From Paraburkholderia bryophila (GTDB lineage Bacteria; Pseudomonadota; Gammaproteobacteria; Burkholderiales; Burkholderiaceae), in assembly GCF_003269035.1 (NCBI RefSeq), contig NZ_QLTK01000006.1:124001-188000 (forward strand): a stretch of 64,000 nucleotides of DNA. The letters are read 5' to 3'. Below are positions 15,232 through 23,952 of this stretch, one piece after another (the first letter of the stretch is position 1; every line of letters starts with the position of its first letter). The position numbers were made by a program, and so were the translations under genes. The notes under the pieces were generated by a model. It did not search any database, was not told where the DNA came from, and worked only from the letters and a program-made list of their open reading frames with translations.

Positions 15232-17145
15232 ATGTCGGATCAGGCTGGACGCGAGGAAACCGACATGCGTGCGCGGCTGGCCGAACGTAACGACGTCGCG
15301 CTGCTCGGCTGGGCCGCCGCGGCATTCGCAACCGTGCTCGGCGCGTTGAGCCTGACGAAACGCTTGCCGGTCGATCCGCGCTGGTGTGCCGTGCTGGCGA
15401 GCGCCTTTGTCAACGTAGTCGTCGTTGCGATCTGGCGGCTGCCGCCGTCGCGCCGAGCGGCGGCGCCTGTCGAAGGACCGGCCTGGAAGCGCGCCATAAC
15501 GTATCTCCGGCGATTCGTCTGGCACGACGCCGACACGCCTTCTTTCGCCGGTATGTTGCGCCGGCTTCGCTGGCAACCCTGGTGCGTGGTGGCGGCGTGC
15601 TGCCTGGCCGTGGCGTTCGCGCTGACGGCATTCAAACCCTTCGACCCGGCCATGCTGGTTCACGCCATGGTCACGCCGTCGCTCGTGATCGCCGGCGGCG
15701 CGGCGGCGCTGACGCTCGCGTTTCTTACCCTCGTCGCCGAACGGTTTTACGCGCATGCCGCCGAGCGCTCGGGCGCCTCGCGTGCGGCGTCGCTGGCTGG
15801 CATGTTGCGCGTGTTGCTGCTGTGCGCGCTCGCGGCGGCGTTGTCGGCGGCATGGTTCATCTATGCGCACAGGGCGCTCGATCTGGTCGTACAGGCGGCC
15901 GCCGTGCTGTGCGCGGCGATTGCCGTCGAGATGGCATTGCGCATGCTGGTGCTGTGGCTTTTCATGCCGCGTGCGGCCGACCGCGCGACGCAGGTTCCGT
16001 CGAGTCTGCTGGCCGGGCTATTGCGTTTTCGCCGCTCGCCGCTGGCCTCGCTCGGCGCGGAATTGCATGACCGCTACGGCATCGATCTGCGGCAGAACTG
16101 GGTGCTGCGCAGCTTCATGCGCCTGCTGCCCGCCACGATCGCGATCATGGCGGTTTGCGCGTGGCTACTGACATCGGTCGTCGTGTTGGACCCGGCCCAG
16201 CGCGCGGTGTACGAGCGGTTCGGCGCGCCGGTCGAGGTCTGGTCGCCGGGTTTGCATGCCGGCTTGCCCTGGCCGTTCGGCAAGACACGGGTGGTCGACA
16301 ACGGCGCCGTGCATCAACTGATCGTGTCCGGCGGTGCGGACGACAGCAGCGTCGCGGCGCCCGCCGCGGCCGCCGACGGACCCACCCCCGAGCAGTTGAA
16401 CCGTCTCTGGGACGCTCAGCATCCGTGGGAGACGAGTCAGGTGATCGCCGGTTCGAGCGGCGATCAGCAGAGCTTCCAGATTGTCAATGCCGACGTGCGG
16501 CTCGATTACCGCATCGGCTTGAGCGACGCGGCCGCGCGCGCTGCGCTGTATCGCTCGGTCGATCCGGAGAGCACCGTGCGCTCGATCGCCAATCGCGAGG
16601 TGATGCATTACCTCGCGTCGCATACGCTGGCGTCGCTGCTCGAAACCCGCCAGACCGTGATGGCGGAAACGGTGCGCAACGCCGTTCAATCGCAACTCGA
16701 CCGGCTCGGCAGCGGCATCGACGTGGTCGCGGTCGTGATCGAGAGTGTTCATCCGCCGGCGGGCGCGGCCGTGGCCTATCACGACGTGCAGGCTGCGCAG
16801 ATTCGCGCGCAGGCCAGCGTGGCGCAGGCTCACGGATTTGCCGCGCAGGTGCTCGGCACCGCGCAGCAGCAAGCGCTGACCCAGGTCGCGAAAGCGAGCG
16901 CGCGGGCGGGCGACACGCTGGCGGCGGCGCGCGTGCAGCAAACCAATTTCTCGGCGGAAGCCGTTGCTTATCGTCTGGCTGGTCCGGCGTTCGCGTTCGA
17001 GTACTACCTCGCCAAATTGCAACAGGGATTGCAGAACGCGCGCATTACCGTGATCGACGACCGGCTGGTCGCCGATCATCGCGCGACGCTCGATCTGCGC
17101 ACTTTCACGGCCGGCGATGTCGCCGGCCTTCCACGCGGTAACTGA
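15232..17145 (+). CDS. SPFH protein 1: polytopic HflK-like membrane protein
   Basis: A 637-residue protein. ATG 15232 is preferred over TTG 15226, because AAGGA at 15221-15225 is correctly spaced for it. The first half has about six membrane helices (roughly 20-38, 50-67, 120-137, 145-170, 195-212, 215-235). After another helix near 305-320 an SPFH/band-7 domain begins (VLDPAQRAVYERFGAPVEVW, then SPGLHAGLPWPFGKTRVVD) and continues in coiled coil (AAQIRAQASVAQAHGFAAQV). HflK-type proteins build ring-like membrane cages around FtsH; no FtsH lies nearby. It leads a four-gene operon with two more SPFH proteins and a P-type ATPase. Confidence 0.85.
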   Translation: MSDQAGREETDMRARLAERNDVALLGWAAAAFATVLGALSLTKRLPVDPRWCAVLASAFVNVVVVAIWRLPPSRRAAAPVEGPAWKRAITYLRRFVWHDADTPSFAGMLRRLRWQPWCVVAACCLAVAFALTAFKPFDPAMLVHAMVTPSLVIAGGAAALTLAFLTLVAERFYAHAAERSGASRAASLAGMLRVLLLCALAAALSAAWFIYAHRALDLVVQAAAVLCAAIAVEMALRMLVLWLFMPRAADRATQVPSSLLAGLLRFRRSPLASLGAELHDRYGIDLRQNWVLRSFMRLLPATIAIMAVCAWLLTSVVVLDPAQRAVYERFGAPVEVWSPGLHAGLPWPFGKTRVVDNGAVHQLIVSGGADDSSVAAPAAAADGPTPEQLNRLWDAQHPWETSQVIAGSSGDQQSFQIVNADVRLDYRIGLSDAAARAALYRSVDPESTVRSIANREVMHYLASHTLASLLETRQTVMAETVRNAVQSQLDRLGSGIDVVAVVIESVHPPAGAAVAYHDVQAAQIRAQASVAQAHGFAAQVLGTAQQQALTQVAKASARAGDTLAAARVQQTNFSAEAVAYRLAGPAFAFEYYLAKLQQGLQNARITVIDDRLVADHRATLDLRTFTAGDVAGLPRGN

Positions 17146-17189
17146 GGCGTGCGCTCCATGCCGGCGAGGCTGTTTTTCAAGGTGATTTC

Positions 17190-18239
17190 ATGAGTGTGTT
17201 GCATTCGCATGCCGATGGTCACGGGCACCATCACCATCATCATCACCACGGCGATCCGGATGATGCGCAGAGCAAACGGGGTGGTCCGTTCTATCTGCGC
17301 GTGCTGCTCGCGTTGCTGTGCGTCGCGATCGCGATCGCGGTGGCGAGCTTCATTTCCGTGCGGGCGGGCGAGGCGTCGGTCGTCACGCGATTCGGGCAGC
17401 CGGTGCGTGTGCTGCTCGAACCCGGACTCGCGTGGCGTTTGCCGGCACCGATCGAAGCGGCGGTGCCGGTCGACCTGCGCCTGCATACGACATCGAGCGG
17501 CTTGCAGGACGTCGGCACGCGCGACGGCTTGCGAATCATCGTGCAGGCCTATGTGGCGTGGCGCGTCGCTGCCGATCCGAACGACGTGCGCCGTTTTGTG
17601 CGCGCCGTCGGCAACCGGCCCGACGAGGCGGCGCAGCAGATTCGTTCATTGCTGGGCTCGTCGTTGCAGACCACGTCGGCGGGTTTCGATCTGGCCTCGC
17701 TGGTCAATACCGATCCGTCGCGGGTTCGCGTTGCCGCGTTTGAAGACGCATTGCGCACGCAGATCGACGCACAGCTCTATTCGGCCTACGGCGTACATGT
17801 CGTGCAAGTGGGCCTGGAGCGGCTGACGCTGCCCGCTGTGACACTGGCGGCCACGGTGAGCAGGATGAGCGCGGAGCGCGAAACGGTCGCCGCGCAGCGC
17901 ACCGCGGACGGCAATCGCGAGGCCGCGCAGATCCGTTCGGATGCGGACCGCGACGCTCGTCTCGCGGTGGCCGATGCCAACGTGAAGGCCGCGCAGATCG
18001 AAGCGCAATCGCGCCAGGACGCCGCCGCGATTTATGGTGCCACGTATGCAGGCAATCCACGGCTTTACACGATGCTGCGCTCGCTCGACACGCTCGACAC
18101 CGTGGTCAGCGCCAACACGAACCTGATTTTACGCACCGATGCCGCGCCGTTCCAGGCGCTGGTGCAGGGGCCACAGGACCAAGGTGGCGCGAGTCAGGCG
18201 GCCGCGCCGTCGGCGAAAAAATCCAGGACCTCGCGATGA
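17190..18239 (+). CDS. SPFH protein 2: HflC-like, with a polyhistidine N-terminus
   Basis: A 349-residue protein. The cytoplasmic N-terminus (residues 5-20) holds eleven histidines, including eight in a row, and could bind transition metals. One membrane helix (33-53) is followed by an SPFH domain (RAGEASVVTRFGQPVRVLLE, PGLAWRLPAPIEAAVPVDLR) and a coiled coil (225-290). The C-terminus is basic. The overall layout is that of HflC/HflK-type band-7 proteins. It lies 44 bases after SPFH 1 and its stop overlaps SPFH 3 (ATGA). The His tract echoes the one on the ATPase, suggesting that the cage and the pump handle the same metal. Confidence 0.87.
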   Translation: MSVLHSHADGHGHHHHHHHHGDPDDAQSKRGGPFYLRVLLALLCVAIAIAVASFISVRAGEASVVTRFGQPVRVLLEPGLAWRLPAPIEAAVPVDLRLHTTSSGLQDVGTRDGLRIIVQAYVAWRVAADPNDVRRFVRAVGNRPDEAAQQIRSLLGSSLQTTSAGFDLASLVNTDPSRVRVAAFEDALRTQIDAQLYSAYGVHVVQVGLERLTLPAVTLAATVSRMSAERETVAAQRTADGNREAAQIRSDADRDARLAVADANVKAAQIEAQSRQDAAAIYGATYAGNPRLYTMLRSLDTLDTVVSANTNLILRTDAAPFQALVQGPQDQGGASQAAAPSAKKSRTSR

Positions 18240-19414
18240 GCACCGACGCCGGCTTGCCGCCGCTCGGACCCGGCGCACAGGCGGTTCGCCTGTCGTTCTG
18301 GTTCGTCGCGGCCGTGGCGGTGCTGGCCGCGTGCGCGTGGGCGAGTTCGAACATCCAGCGGATTCCGCCGGACAGCCGCGCGGTCGTCTTGCGCTTCGGC
18401 GCGTTTGTGCGCACCCAGGACGCGGGTTTGCTGATCGCGTGGCCGCGTCCGTTCGAAACGACCTTGCTGGTGCCGGGCAGCGCACGGGTGCTGGAGCAGC
18501 GCATTCAATCGCTCGAACGCGATCCACGCGCGCGCGATGCGGATGCGCGTTCGCCGGACGCTTCGTCCCTGTCGCCAGGCTTGCCCGATGCGGATGGCGG
18601 CGCGGCCGGTCCGACGGATGTGCCGCCCGGCGGCATCCCCGCCGTGTCGGACCAGAACGTCGCTCCCGAAGATGCGCCGGCGCCCGTCACGCTGTTGTCC
18701 GACGCGCTCGCCGGCTCGGGCTATCTGCTCACCGGCGACAACGGCGTCTTGCAGTTGCGGGCCACGCTGTACTACCGCGTGGTCGACGCTTACGCCTACG
18801 TATTGCAAAAAGACCGGCTCGACGCCGCGCTCGAACGGATCGTGTCGGCTTCCGCCGCCGCCGTCGTGGCGAAGCGGAATCTGGATGCGATTCTGGTTGC
18901 GCGGCCGGAGTTGTTGTCGGCCGATCAGCAACTCGCCGTGAAGCGCGAACGCCTGCGCGGCGATCTCGCGCAGGAGGTGGAGCGGCGTCTGCGGCAGCTC
19001 GATGCGCAGCACGCGGGGCTCGGTGTCGAAGTGGCGCGTGTCGACGTCGAGGCGGCGTTTCCGGCCGCGGCGGTCGGCGCGTTCAATTCGGTGCTGACGT
19101 CGTTGCAAGTGGCCGAGCGCAGCATGGCCGAAGCACGCACTGCCGCCGAGAAGATCCGCCAGGATTCGGAGCAGGACGCCGACCGGATCGTGCAGAACGC
19201 GCAGGCGAGCGCGGTCGAACGGGTGGCCACGGCGCGGGCGAAAACCTTGACCATTCAGCAACTGGAAGAGCCGCTGCGCAGCAATAGTGATCCGGGTCTG
19301 CTGGCGCGCGTGTACCGGGATCGCGTGCAGTCGATTCTCGCGAAGGCGGCTAGCGTGACCACGGTCGATCCGCACAACACGTCCAGTCTGATTTTGCCGG
19401 GGAACGCGAGATGA
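18236..19414 (+). CDS. SPFH protein 3: HflK-like with an internal acidic/Pro-rich insertion
   Basis: A 392-residue protein with one N-terminal helix (20-38) and then an SPFH domain starting IQRIPPDSRAVVLRFGAFV. Residues about 95-150 form a Pro-, Ala- and Asp-rich insertion unlike ordinary HflK. The domain resumes with SGYLLTGDNGVLQLRATLYY and ends in a coiled coil (255-345) rich in AEKIRQDSEQDADRIVQNAQ-type heptads. It overlaps both neighbours by four bases (ATGA), so it is translated in step with SPFH 2 and the ATPase. A shared complex is likely. No protease motif is present. Confidence 0.85.
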   Translation: MSTDAGLPPLGPGAQAVRLSFWFVAAVAVLAACAWASSNIQRIPPDSRAVVLRFGAFVRTQDAGLLIAWPRPFETTLLVPGSARVLEQRIQSLERDPRARDADARSPDASSLSPGLPDADGGAAGPTDVPPGGIPAVSDQNVAPEDAPAPVTLLSDALAGSGYLLTGDNGVLQLRATLYYRVVDAYAYVLQKDRLDAALERIVSASAAAVVAKRNLDAILVARPELLSADQQLAVKRERLRGDLAQEVERRLRQLDAQHAGLGVEVARVDVEAAFPAAAVGAFNSVLTSLQVAERSMAEARTAAEKIRQDSEQDADRIVQNAQASAVERVATARAKTLTIQQLEEPLRSNSDPGLLARVYRDRVQSILAKAASVTTVDPHNTSSLILPGNAR

Positions 19415-21498
19415 GCGCGAATATCGGACCTGTGAGAGGTGGGAAAGGGCGTGAGCGTGAGCATGACCATGAGGCTCATGAGGGGCATGCGCACACAGAG
19501 CATACGCACTCGGATCACGTCGCGCCACATGGCGCACACGCCCCACATCGCCCAACGCCCGCCCAACCCATTCCACTCTCGGCCGCCGAGCAACGCACGG
19601 TCACGCGGCAAATCGCCTTGGCGCTGCTGGCCGGCGGACTGCTGATACTGTCGACCGCCTGGCACGCGTTCGCCCCCGCGGACGAAGCGCTGTCTCAGGT
19701 GCTCGCGGGACTGGCGTCGCTGATCGTCGCCGGCCCGGTGTTCGCGGGCGCGTGGTACAGCCTCAAGTCGCCGAGTCTGCATGGCGTGACCGACCGCCTG
19801 ATCGCCCTCGCGATGCTGGCGGCCTGGGCTGTCGGCGACATGGCCACCGCGGCGTTGCTGCCGATCGTGATGACCTTCGGCCACGCGCTCGAAGAACGCA
19901 GTGTGCTCGGCTCGCAGGAAGCGATCCGGGCACTCGGCCGCTTGACCTCGGGCAAGGTGCGGCGTGTCGGCGCGGACGGCTCGCTCGACGAGGTGCCGTA
20001 TGAAGCGCTGCACGCCGGCGACCGGATCGAAGTCGCGGCCGGCGAGCGTATCCCCGCCGACGGCGTGGTGCTGCATGGCCAATCGAGCGTCGACAATGCG
20101 GCGATCACCGGCGAGTCGGTGCCGCTCGATGTCGATACGGGCGCGACGGTGTTCGGCGGTGCGATGAATCTCGACGGGCCGCTGCGAATCGAAGTGCTGC
20201 ACGCGGGCAAGCAGTCGACGCTCGGCAAGATCATCGAACTGATGCAGCGAGCCGAGCAGGCCAAGCCGCCGATCACGCAGTTGCTCGAACGCTACATGGG
20301 CGGCTATCTGTGCCTCGTGTTGCTGATCGCGGCGATCGTGTGGTTCACGTCGGCGAATGCATCGGCGATGCTGGCGGTGATCGTCGCGGCATGTCCGTGC
20401 GCGCTGGTGCTCGCCGCGCCGTCGACGGCCATCGCCGGCATCGCGGTCGGCGCGCGGCACGGCATTCTGTTCAGGAGCGCCGCGTTTCTCGACAAGTTCG
20501 CGCAGATCGATTCGCTCGTGATCGACAAGACCGGCACGCTGACTTACGGGGAGTTGCGCGTCGAGCGGGTGTTGCTGCAAGAGGGCGTCGACACGGCCCA
20601 GGTACACGAACTGGCGGCGCGGCTGGGCGGCAGCAGCGCGCATCCGGTGAGCCGTGCGCTGGTTCGCTATACGACGCAGGCGGGGCGCGGCGATGTCGGC
20701 GTCGACGCAACGCCGCTGGACCATGCGCGCGAATTGCGTGGGCTCGGCGTGGTGGCCGATACCGTCGACGGCGTCGCCGTGCTGGGTCGCCACGGCCTGC
20801 TCTCGGAATACGTGCGGGATTTGCCGGCGCCGCCTCGGGAAATCGACGGCCCGTGCGTCGGCCTCGCACTGAACGGCCGTCTACTCGCTTGGTTCGGTTT
20901 TGCGGACGCGCTGCGTGCGGAAGCGAAACATGCGCTCGAAGATTTGCGCGCGCTCGGGCTGACGCGTCAGACGCTGCTGACCGGCGACCGCGCGGCCGTC
21001 GCTCACAAACTGGCGGCGCAAACCGGTATCGAGATCGTTGTCGCCGAAGCTTTGCCGCACGACAAACTCGACTACGTGGTGCGGGAAATGGCGCAGGGCT
21101 ATCACCCGCTGGTGGTCGGCGATGGCCTGAACGACGTGCTCGCGATCAAGGCCGGCCCGACGAGCGTGGCAATGGGCGAGCATGGGATCGACATCGCGGT
21201 GGCCTCGGCCGACGTGGTTCTGTTGGGCGACGACCTGCGTCGCATTGCGACCTGCGTGCGGCTCGGGCGCCGCTGTTTGCATACCGCGACGATCAACGCG
21301 GCGATCGGTTTGGCGTGGACCGTCGCGGTGATCGTGCTCGCGGCGACGGGCACGTTGGGCGCCGTGTGGATCGCGCTGTTGCATAACCTCGGCACGTTCA
21401 TCGTGATCGCGAATGCGGGGCGACTACTGCGCATGGACGAAGATAGCGATTCGACCGACAGCGTACGAGCATCGGGCAGCACAAGCGTTTCGGCGTGA
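19411..21498 (+). CDS. P1B-type heavy-metal ATPase with His-rich N-terminus
   Basis: A 695-residue cation pump. All catalytic motifs are present: ITGESVP (actuator), CPC at 328-330 in the channel helix, DKTGT with phospho-Asp 372, SSAHPVSRAL (nucleotide binding) and VGDGLNDVLA (hinge). There is no CxxC heavy-metal-binding domain. Instead residues 18-46 carry eleven His interspersed with acidic residues. The last helix reads LLHNLGTFIVIANAG rather than the ZntA-type D-x-G or the CopA-type M-x-x-S-S, and resembles the HEGG(T) motif of P1B-4 pumps. Specificity is therefore uncertain; zinc, cobalt or nickel are all possible. Translational coupling to three SPFH genes is unusual for this family. 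Confidence 0.92.
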   Translation: MSANIGPVRGGKGREREHDHEAHEGHAHTEHTHSDHVAPHGAHAPHRPTPAQPIPLSAAEQRTVTRQIALALLAGGLLILSTAWHAFAPADEALSQVLAGLASLIVAGPVFAGAWYSLKSPSLHGVTDRLIALAMLAAWAVGDMATAALLPIVMTFGHALEERSVLGSQEAIRALGRLTSGKVRRVGADGSLDEVPYEALHAGDRIEVAAGERIPADGVVLHGQSSVDNAAITGESVPLDVDTGATVFGGAMNLDGPLRIEVLHAGKQSTLGKIIELMQRAEQAKPPITQLLERYMGGYLCLVLLIAAIVWFTSANASAMLAVIVAACPCALVLAAPSTAIAGIAVGARHGILFRSAAFLDKFAQIDSLVIDKTGTLTYGELRVERVLLQEGVDTAQVHELAARLGGSSAHPVSRALVRYTTQAGRGDVGVDATPLDHARELRGLGVVADTVDGVAVLGRHGLLSEYVRDLPAPPREIDGPCVGLALNGRLLAWFGFADALRAEAKHALEDLRALGLTRQTLLTGDRAAVAHKLAAQTGIEIVVAEALPHDKLDYVVREMAQGYHPLVVGDGLNDVLAIKAGPTSVAMGEHGIDIAVASADVVLLGDDLRRIATCVRLGRRCLHTATINAAIGLAWTVAVIVLAATGTLGAVWIALLHNLGTFIVIANAGRLLRMDEDSDSTDSVRASGSTSVSA

Positions 21499-21578
21499 CC
21501 GTAAACGAGTTCAACGATGCAGCGCTGAAATGACAGCGCTGCATCGTATCCGCATCACACGGCTATCGTTTCATTTTT

Positions 21579-22001
21579 TCAGTGGGCGCCGCGTTGAATC
21601 GCCTCGCCCAATTCAGCGTTGGAATAGGCCTTGCCGCCGATCCCCCACGCGCCATCCACCGCATATGTCACGTTCACATACGTGCGTTCGCGCGGATGCG
21701 AGCCCGCCTTGTGCCGATCGACGATATCGGTCACCGCGCTGACGAACGCCTGCTTGACCTCGTCGTTCGGGAACGTGGCCGACGGCACCTTCACCTCCAC
21801 GACCGCCAGCGACTGGGACTTGCCGCCCACATACGTCTTCGACTCCTCGCTCACGATCAGATGGCCGATCACGTTCGGCGCCATGAAGCGGTTATCGATC
21901 AGGCCGTGAGCGCGCAGCAGCGCGTCGGCGACCAACGGAAGTACGTCACGTTCTCCTTGCTGGGTGAGAAGACCCTGGGTGACATGAACTGAAATAGGCA
22001 T
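21579..22001 (-). CDS. tautomerase-superfamily protein
   Basis: A 140-residue protein beginning Met-Pro, so the catalytic Pro-1 of the tautomerase superfamily is available after Met removal (PISVHVTQGLL). Conserved later stretches include FMAPNVIGHLIVSEESKTYV and RERTYVNVTYAVDGAWGIGG. The length is about twice that of 4-oxalocrotonate tautomerase monomers, which suggests a fused two-unit fold like MSAD or CIF. The substrate is unknown. The start is 69 bases from the nearest of three palindromic sites shared with the divergent TetR gene, so it is very likely the regulated target. Confidence 0.8.
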   Translation of the reverse strand: MPISVHVTQGLLTQQGERDVLPLVADALLRAHGLIDNRFMAPNVIGHLIVSEESKTYVGGKSQSLAVVEVKVPSATFPNDEVKQAFVSAVTDIVDRHKAGSHPRERTYVNVTYAVDGAWGIGGKAYSNAELGEAIQRGAH

Positions 22002-22069
22002 GGCTGCAAACTCCTGGATTGAATGAGTGAGTCAAGGCAGAGCTATTGCACAGGCGTCACGCTCGTTAT

Positions 22070-22140
22070 ATAACGGTCGTGATGTCGCGATAGTTTCATA
22101 ACGATCGTGATGTCGTCAAGCACAAAATAGCGATCGTTAT
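22070..22140. promoter_or_regulatory. three palindromic operators for the TetR regulator
   Basis: ATAACGGTCGTGAT (22070-22083), ATAACGATCGTGAT (22098-22111) and ATAGCGATCGTTAT (22127-22140) are variants of the perfect 14-bp palindrome ATAACGATCGTTAT. Centres are 28 and 29 bp apart. The last ends 15 bases before the TetR start codon. Repression of both divergent genes by the TetR protein is inferred. Confidence 0.7.
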
Positions 22141-22155
22141 GTGGAGAGCGTTGAC

Positions 22156-22734
22156 ATGGCACATCGGGCTGGCCGGAAAGAAGAAAGTAAGGCGCGGATT
22201 CTCGACAGCGCGGGCCGCGGGTTTCGCAGCCGCGGCTTTGGCGGTTCAGGCGTAGATGGTCTGGCGAAAGACGCGGCCGTCACATCGGGGGCGTTCTACG
22301 CGCATTTCAAGTCGAAAGCGGCGGCCTTTCAGGAAGCTGTCGTGATTGGGCTCGGCGATTTGCGACACGCTATCGACCGTACGCGCGAAGAAATGGGCGA
22401 CCGCTGGCGCGAATGGTTCATTGATTTTTACCTGGGCGACCGGCGCACTTGCGATCTCGCGGACAGTTGCGCGCTGCAGAGTCTGTCGGGCGAAGTGGCG
22501 CGCGCCGACGACGACACGCGCCAGGCGTTCGAGACGGAATTCGCGGCGATTGTCGAATCGGTGGCGAAAGCGCTCGAAGGCAAACCGAAGGCGCGGCGCG
22601 AGGAGGCCACGGCGTTGCTGGCTTTGCTGGTCGGCGGGGTGACGCTGTCGCGCGCGGTGAAGGATCCTGCTGTGGGCGAGGAGATCGCGGCGGCGGTTCG
22701 CAAGGCCGCGTTGCAGCTTGGCGGCCATCAGTAG
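22156..22734 (+). CDS. TetR-family repressor
   Basis: A 192-residue protein. I choose ATG 22156, seven bases after GGAGAG (22143-22148); the in-frame GTG at 22141 would abut the third operator. The helix-turn-helix (residues 8-55) has the recognition segment VDGLAKDAAVTSGAFYAHFK. The C-terminal ligand domain resembles the TetR_C group seen with redox and tautomerase-type detoxification genes (GEVARADDDTRQAFETEF). It should repress itself and the divergent tautomerase through the three palindromes between them. Confidence 0.88.
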   Translation: MAHRAGRKEESKARILDSAGRGFRSRGFGGSGVDGLAKDAAVTSGAFYAHFKSKAAAFQEAVVIGLGDLRHAIDRTREEMGDRWREWFIDFYLGDRRTCDLADSCALQSLSGEVARADDDTRQAFETEFAAIVESVAKALEGKPKARREEATALLALLVGGVTLSRAVKDPAVGEEIAAAVRKAALQLGGHQ

Positions 22735-22783
22735 GCGGACTACGGGACGGCTAACCGCCGGCTCGCGACGTTCGTTACGGGCG

Positions 22784-23812
22784 TTACCGCGACTGCACGC
22801 CGGCATTCATCGCCGCGCGCATGAATGCGAGCATCGATTCATCCGTCCATGAACCCAGCATCAACTCGGGCTCGGTTTGAAGCGCGTGACGCAGCCTCGA
22901 ATGCGTCTCGGGATCGTCGCCCGCATAGCTCCGGAACAGTTCGAGCCAACGTCGGGCAAGCTCGCGCCCTTGTGGCGATTCCGGTGTGGCACCCGCGTCC
23001 ATCGCATCGCGCACGTCGGCCATTAGCTGCGGCCATTCCATTGCACGCTTGCCGTAGTTGGCTCGCATGAAGCGAATCTCGCTGGGCGTCAGATACTTTT
23101 CGTAGACCAGCATCTTCGTTTCACTGAACGCGAGCAGCACGTAGTCGCGTAACTGGATCGAAATGCCGATGTGCGCCTGCATCGACGGCTCGCTGTCGTG
23201 CATCTGATTCAGCTTCGCGACGAGGCGCGGGTCGCCGCCCGTGTCGCGCACCAGCATCGTCATCCAGCGCGTCGACAGCGTTCGCGCGGCTTCGCTTTCG
23301 GGCGGCACGCCGCTGTCCATCAACGTGCGAACCTCGGCAACCAGTGCGGTCCATTCGGGATCGGGCGCCTGCGTATTGCGGTACATCGGCAGGCGGGCGA
23401 GTTCGTCGGTGGAAAAATACTTGTCGTACATGGTCATCATCTCCAACGTGGTAAGCCAGTCGGTCAACTCCGGTTCCTCGCCGTCGATCAGCATGCCGTG
23501 CAGATCCGCAAGACGTTCGCGCAAACGCGCCGCCTGTTGAATCTGACTGTCGAGCATGGCGATCTGACGCGCCACAATGGTCGCCAGCGGGGTCTCGGGT
23601 TGAGCCAGATAGGTCTGAATCTCGGCGAGCGCGAGTCCAAAACGACGTAGTGCCTGGATCTGATGGAGCCGGGCAACGTCGTGACGGTCGTACAGCCGAT
23701 AGCCGTTGTCGGCGCGTGCCGACGGCCTCAGCAGGCCAATTGCGTCGTAGTGGTGCAGCGTGCGGACGGTGAGTCCGCTGCGTTTGGCAAGTTCGCCCAC
23801 TTTCAACCGCAT
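22784..23812 (-). CDS. MerR-family regulator with duplicated TipAS-like ligand domain
   Basis: A 342-residue protein, longer than most MerR members. Residues 1-70 are the MerR winged helix (VGELAKRSGLTVRTLHHYDA) and 75-110 the dimer helix. Two related segments follow: WTALVAEVRTLMDSGVPPES with its flanks, then WPQLMADVRDAMDAGATPES, about 105 residues apart. This looks like an internal duplication of a TipAS-type domain, which in other regulators binds amphipathic drugs. The gene has its own 19-bp-spacer MerR-type promoter and a GGAGG ribosome site, and converges on the TetR gene. No target gene is evident beyond itself. Confidence 0.85.
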   Translation of the reverse strand: MRLKVGELAKRSGLTVRTLHHYDAIGLLRPSARADNGYRLYDRHDVARLHQIQALRRFGLALAEIQTYLAQPETPLATIVARQIAMLDSQIQQAARLRERLADLHGMLIDGEEPELTDWLTTLEMMTMYDKYFSTDELARLPMYRNTQAPDPEWTALVAEVRTLMDSGVPPESEAARTLSTRWMTMLVRDTGGDPRLVAKLNQMHDSEPSMQAHIGISIQLRDYVLLAFSETKMLVYEKYLTPSEIRFMRANYGKRAMEWPQLMADVRDAMDAGATPESPQGRELARRWLELFRSYAGDDPETHSRLRHALQTEPELMLGSWTDESMLAFMRAAMNAGVQSR

Positions 23813-23840
23813 TCGAGCCTCCAGTCAGGGTCCACGATGA

Positions 23841-23871
23841 AGGTTAGAACCTTACGCTACGTGAGGGTCAA
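23841..23871 (-). promoter_or_regulatory. MerR-type promoter with 19-bp spacer
   Basis: Read on the minus strand, TTGACC and TAACCT are separated by 19 bases, the over-long spacer used by MerR activators. The spacer contains the imperfect dyad ACCCTCACG-TAG-CGTAAGGTT. The -10 lies 29 bases before the MerR start codon. Autoregulation by the MerR protein is inferred. Confidence 0.65.
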
Positions 23872-23917
23872 GAGGAATGCGCGGAGCATTCAGGCGACTG
23901 CAGGAATGAAATTGTGA

Positions 23918-23933
23918 TTGTCTTGCTAACCAA
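23918..23933 (+). promoter_or_regulatory. first copy of a 16-base motif upstream of the MarR gene
   Basis: TTGTCTTGCTAACCAA lies 19 bases before the MarR start. A copy with one mismatch, TTGTCTTGCTAATCAA, lies at 24391-24406 before the next gene. This is likely the MarR operator or a promoter element held in common. Confidence 0.55.
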
Positions 23934-23952
23934 TTTACGATCTAATGTATTC

